From: a virus
Length of the DNA stretch: 35,104 bases
IMG/VR virus record: IMGVR_UViG_3300032093_000437
Span: 1 to 35,104 of that record
Direction: 5' to 3' (one strand)
Position numbers and translations under genes: made by a program. The notes under the pieces were generated by a model. The model worked only from the letters and a program-made list of their open reading frames with translations. It had not been told where the DNA came from and searched no databases. Every line of letters begins with the position of its first letter. The stretch's first letter is position 1. Positions 32,901 through 35,104 of the stretch are shown piece by piece.

Positions 32901-33763
32901 TAACAGGTATATCCCATAAAATACAAAATAATGACTGGACAACTACAATTCAGAGTATATCTGGGCCTAGATCTGATGCTGGAGCTGTAGGGACCCCACC
33001 AAAAATCAAAACAGCCACTATTAATGTTATTAAAGATCCAAAATGGAAACCATCTACACCTTCATTAAATAGTAATATTAATTCAGGAGGAACTGGAGGA
33101 ACACCTGGGGTGACTAGAATTAGAGTTGTTAGATCATATGCTGATCAAAACCAAGTTGTATCTAGATTAGTATTAATTAATGTAGACCCAACAACTAAAG
33201 CTGAAGTTGTAGTTGATGATAGCTCATTTTGGATATTAGAAAATCCATGGCTTAATAACCAACAGGCAACTATGGCTCTACAAAGTAGTTGTGTACCATT
33301 AGGATATTATAATGCCACAATTGAACCAGTTAATAAAAGAGGAAGAATAATTAAAGTAAATGGTTTTAGTGATGGAAAGGGTGGTGATACAAGCATCACA
33401 GCTAATGGAGTAACAAGAACAGGTATACTATGGCACCCAGGAGGAAACACAATATGGGTAGGTAAAGACCCAGATGTTAATAGATGGACTACAGGATGTT
33501 TACTATTTGCTACAAAAGATATCATTAATAATAAAGATTCTAATGGCTATTTTAAACAAACCGCAGAGACAGGTTATGGTGACATGGGTGGGAAGGTTTC
33601 AAACACAGCAAGAGAAAATTTCTTTACATTTTTAGCTAGTAAAATGAATTTAAAAGATAATGATGAATTTGATTTTGAAATAGTAGTAGCGGGAACAGGA
33701 ACAGCAGCTAATTATCCTAAATTAAATATCCACGACCCAGTTAATAATAAGTATTTTGGTTAA
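29981..33763 (+). CDS. Giant baseplate hub/spike paralog B with DUF5675/L,D-transpeptidase-like domain (1260 aa)
   Basis: Collinear with paralog A over ~1020 residues (shared blocks listed there), with its own variable insert at ~420-663. After the common 'KDPKWKPSTP' hinge (nt ~33060) the C-terminal ~235 residues are unrelated to A. They read 'SFWILENPWL', 'SSCVPLGYYNATIEPVNKRG', 'ILWHPGGNTIWVGKDP' and 'WTTGCLLFA', with His1152, Asn1156 and Cys1173. The 'E(D/N)P...C.P.G.Y......ILWH.GN....T.GC' pattern is that of DUF5675, with the His/Cys layout also seen in YkuD L,D-transpeptidases. A peptidoglycan-directed activity is therefore plausible but unproven. There is no signal peptide. It may be an alternative spike subunit, or form a mixed hub with A. 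Confidence 0.72.
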   Translation: MARSIIGAGFDEYVKNQIDRRQKNNAITTSKSNDIILYQNTNDAFLRLTSGVDVNDTNTDAFNYQLFSTRFGGLGSSGNFATGVGLGANSTYAYGFLSDGTYGYSPPPGLISADIKALNKGSLREATVQMVAHNSAQFEIIERLYLRLGYSMLLEWGHNMYFDNTGAFNRSNPHEVCSTFIKTNSYDTILKKIREQRASSDGNYDAMVGLVKNFSWDLKRDGSYDIRLDIIATGDIIESLKSNTSHPVKNPSTTETPEDQPPLQFNAQKTTINKILWELSQKIPVVDMKTDGSHKFYLNGPETTAAIISSITGLTANQDNNSESWAEGDVVGFIFPQLNGVNTGGPGLNAQYFVKLGVFLRCLQNFCLLYNPTQGNESIFKFNWNENENFCFTYARHGSLDPRVCLIDIDKDLKLNVNPVTGVATTPPPTTTVNYNINERRYEYKEIRIYKYNSSNKNYDELYKNVLDFSKGVYTDPKEYQDLDSYVDINLLSSIPSYKTQLEKSFNEKFAIPFLEPDENKPAITITNPTSLTTTATDLNNVTIYTYSDKDLPYLQQWTGQTNKGQKVTVPFVDRTLNNYIDGGSHPELYSARNTITAQENTEYIVKAGEFVGSKAVDGGGNEVDFNQIKQNLAAGTATTTSNVVFVLDTYAIVTHEYIKVSTGYTGTNVGVTEDIDVSNQLFDRIRNGSRFRADSSNYPFIGRTMNIYINMNYIAKILQDYVDVGSGAIAMYDLLDKLMKGVQNALGNINNFNITYDENTNEFSIADSTFIPNLPKYLDTLKASGIISANPFDNKSVEFITHTLTPTEGSFMRDASVKTKLSNNFQTMVTVGAQVNKNVVGSNSTGLTRWNAGLTDRIINKKTSENNKDGTKPDEISTNFLSNVGIVQNLYNAINDGNISDQQIDGAKDAGIDLFNYEIGTYVNEGIIPGVGFIPIDLELTMEGLSGMKLYESYTADTKLLPPRYKDAIQFIITGISHKIQNNDWTTTIQSISGPRSDAGAVGTPPKIKTATINVIKDPKWKPSTPSLNSNINSGGTGGTPGVTRIRVVRSYADQNQVVSRLVLINVDPTTKAEVVVDDSSFWILENPWLNNQQATMALQSSCVPLGYYNATIEPVNKRGRIIKVNGFSDGKGGDTSITANGVTRTGILWHPGGNTIWVGKDPDVNRWTTGCLLFATKDIINNKDSNGYFKQTAETGYGDMGGKVSNTARENFFTFLASKMNLKDNDEFDFEIVVAGTGTAANYPKLNIHDPVNNKYFG

Positions 33764-33775
33764 TATTTAGATAAG

Positions 33776-34309
33776 ATGTATATACCTAAAAATAAAATAA
33801 AGACAAATTTAATAGCGGGTCCAAATCAATTAGTTGACATTAATGGAAATGGATATGTAGGTAGTTACTATAAATTATCTACAGGAAGGATCCAATCAGG
33901 AAAATTCCCAGGTGATGGTAAAAATATAGATTTATTTGAAGTAGGATCATTAACTCCCCCAGAATTAAAAGCCCCTGCGTTACCAACACCATCAAATACA
34001 ACAAATATTTTACCTTTACATCCTACTCCTAAAGATTATGAATATGGGTCATTTATAAGATATTTTTCTAAGAAAAGAAATGAATATTTGTTTAAAGAAA
34101 TATCTCAAACTGAGTATAATACTTTAAATGAAAATGCTACTAGATTATTTGATTTATATAAACCATTTTATATTAAATGGATGTTAACAGGAAATGTTAC
34201 AACAGTAAGTGATTTTAATCGTTATTCTATACTAAGTACTGAAGAAAAAGAAAAAGTATATGGATTAAATGAGTTTTTAAAAATGAATTACACCCAATAT
34301 TACAAATAA
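33776..34309 (+). CDS. Unknown virion-region protein (177 aa)
   Basis: Unrecognised function. The N-terminal segment 'NGYVGSYYKLSTGRIQSGKF' ('G.Y...STG....GK.P.DG') has the look of a short beta domain present in baseplate or fibre-linker genes of environmental phages. Residues 65-85 are Pro-rich. The C-terminal half is helical and basic/aromatic ('YIKWMLTGNVTTVSDFNRYS'). It starts 12 nt after the hub gene and its stop overlaps the next ATG by 1 nt (AATAATG), indicating coupling. Only a degenerate late-type sequence, 4 nt from the ATG, precedes it, so it probably depends on the hub-B transcript. Confidence 0.7.
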   Translation: MYIPKNKIKTNLIAGPNQLVDINGNGYVGSYYKLSTGRIQSGKFPGDGKNIDLFEVGSLTPPELKAPALPTPSNTTNILPLHPTPKDYEYGSFIRYFSKKRNEYLFKEISQTEYNTLNENATRLFDLYKPFYIKWMLTGNVTTVSDFNRYSILSTEEKEKVYGLNEFLKMNYTQYYK

Positions 34310-34638
34310 TGTCTACTAGAGTACCATTCCAGTGGAACAATGCTAATTTTGCTTATAACACTAATCCATTTCCTAATCAAAGTATTAATCCATTCACTTG
34401 GGATGATGTTGCGTTAATAACGGGTATAATTGGGGCTATTGGTGGAAGTTATGATGAACATGACTTTTGGCAACATCGACCTAAAGAGGAGAAAAAGCGT
34501 TTTATTAAATTGCTTTGTAAAGTAGAAGGTAAAGAATACAAAGAAACGAAAGAAGTACTAGATCGTAAAATACGTATAACGGACATATCCTTAGTTGCTA
34601 AGGAAGTCTTAGGAATAAACATAAAAGTAGAATTATAA
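34309..34638 (+). CDS. Unknown small protein (109 aa)
   Basis: Not recognised. The first ~30 residues are Asn/Pro/Phe-rich. Residues ~31-47 are mildly hydrophobic ('DDVALITGIIGAIGGSYD') but too short and polar-flanked to be a sure membrane helix. The C-terminal half is basic, helical and charged ('EEKKRFIKLLCKVEGKEYKE'). It overlaps the previous stop and the next ATG by 1 nt each (TAATG), so it is the middle of a coupled three-gene chain. Assembly or baseplate roles are possible from context only. Confidence 0.7.
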   Translation: MSTRVPFQWNNANFAYNTNPFPNQSINPFTWDDVALITGIIGAIGGSYDEHDFWQHRPKEEKKRFIKLLCKVEGKEYKETKEVLDRKIRITDISLVAKEVLGINIKVEL

Positions 34639-35104
34639 TGTATAAATTATTTACGGATAAACCTGAAGTATTTGAGTGTAATATTAAACTTGAAGGTGCT
34701 TCATTAAAAAACAGTTCAGCTCGATTAATAATTGAGTCTGAGGATGTTAATTTAATGTTCGAAGGAACAATTAATAAAGACGGAAAATGCTCTATTCCTA
34801 TTAAAAAACTAAAAGGATTACTAGAAGACAACACCTCAGGTCAAATAAAGCTTGAAGTTATAGCGGAGGATACTTATTTTAGCCCTTGGAAATCAGATTT
34901 TATAGTAGATTCATCTCGTAAAGTAACTGTAGAAGTTAAATCAAATGACGCTGAAGTTATAAAAGATAGTACTCCTAAAATTCAAATTACAGGAATACAA
35001 GAAGTTGATCCTGTAACTGAACATATTATCAGAATAGTTAAAATGTTGGTTAAAGAAGATATCAATGTTAAAAACTTAACTGTTAAAAAAGATAAAGTAA
35101 ATAA
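34638..35104 (+). CDS. Unknown beta-rich protein, 3' end outside window
   Basis: ATG at 34638 overlaps the previous stop (TAATG). The frame is open to the last base (155 full codons plus 2 nt) with no stop. The first ~100 residues, 'MYKLFTDKPEVFECNIKLEG', 'ARLIIESEDVNLMFEGTINK', 'KCSIPIKKLKG' and 'YFSPWKSDFIVDSSRKVTVE', form a regular strand pattern resembling an Ig-like or jelly-roll domain seen in unannotated T4-like marine phage proteins. A charged region follows. The function is unknown and the C-terminal part is not available. Coupled translation with the two upstream genes suggests shared late expression. Confidence 0.75.
   Translation, partial: MYKLFTDKPEVFECNIKLEGASLKNSSARLIIESEDVNLMFEGTINKDGKCSIPIKKLKGLLEDNTSGQIKLEVIAEDTYFSPWKSDFIVDSSRKVTVEVKSNDAEVIKDSTPKIQITGIQEVDPVTEHIIRIVKMLVKEDINVKNLTVKKDKVN

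Noticed and set aside
33763-33775. ATATTTAGATAAG as another late-type element
   Set aside because: The core is TATTTAGA and only 4 nt remain to the ATG at 33776; spacing and 3' part do not fit.

Overview
The window is a one-directional, A+T-rich late (virion) gene block of a tailed phage with a contractile tail, of the distant T4-like kind (Straboviridae-related, 'far-T4'). Every convincing gene is on the + strand, genes are packed with short gaps or 1-23 nt overlaps, and the order follows the T4 structural module: portal (gp20-like), head-core genes, prohead protease (gp21), scaffold (gp22), major capsid (gp23), then neck/completion proteins (gp13, gp14, gp15-like), sheath (gp18), tube (gp19), tail chaperone (gp26/gp51-like), tape measure, and baseplate proteins (gp48/54-like, gp53-like, and two very large hub/spike paralogs). 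No integrase, repressor, tRNA, rRNA, CRISPR or IS is visible, and the terminase is outside the window. The host cannot be read directly. Shine-Dalgarno sites are nearly absent, leaders are A-rich and the fibres are rich in Thr-Gly-Ser, which together suggest a Bacteroidota (flavobacteria-like) host; this is an inference.

Region by region. 1-5207: portal (5' end cut by the window), three poorly known head genes and the prohead protease, closed by a strong terminator. 5208-8301: a structured leader, scaffold and capsid, closed by a second terminator. 8302-9025: a PhoH-like ATPase with its own late-type signal. 9026-13780: a beta-rich virion protein, a YadA-head-like fibre, and two tandem copies of a two-gene fibre cassette. 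13806-18997: terminator, then neck, completion, sheath and tube genes. 19019-23202: terminator, a repeat-poor unknown protein, a gp26-like chaperone whose downstream reading frame appears to be reached by frameshifting on a T7 run, and the tape measure. 23210-34638: baseplate genes, including 1214- and 1260-residue paralogs that share a long body but carry different C-terminal cell-wall domains. 34638-end: an incomplete gene.

The main non-textbook signals are these. (1) A 15-nt element, ATATTTATAAYAAAA, lies 10-30 nt before the start codon of 13 genes or operons, and a 14th copy lies inside an annotated-style N-terminus. Its core TATTTATA is the exact reverse complement of the T4 late promoter TATAAATA. 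(2) The hub paralogs have swapped catalytic tails (a lambda-R/GH104-like domain versus a DUF5675/L,D-transpeptidase-like domain). (3) A 17-residue motif is shared between the capsid protein and a small head protein, in the same register relative to a predicted prohead-protease cleavage site. (4) There is a likely +1/-2 frameshift in the tail chaperone. All functional names rest on recognised sequence motifs and gene order; no database search was possible.
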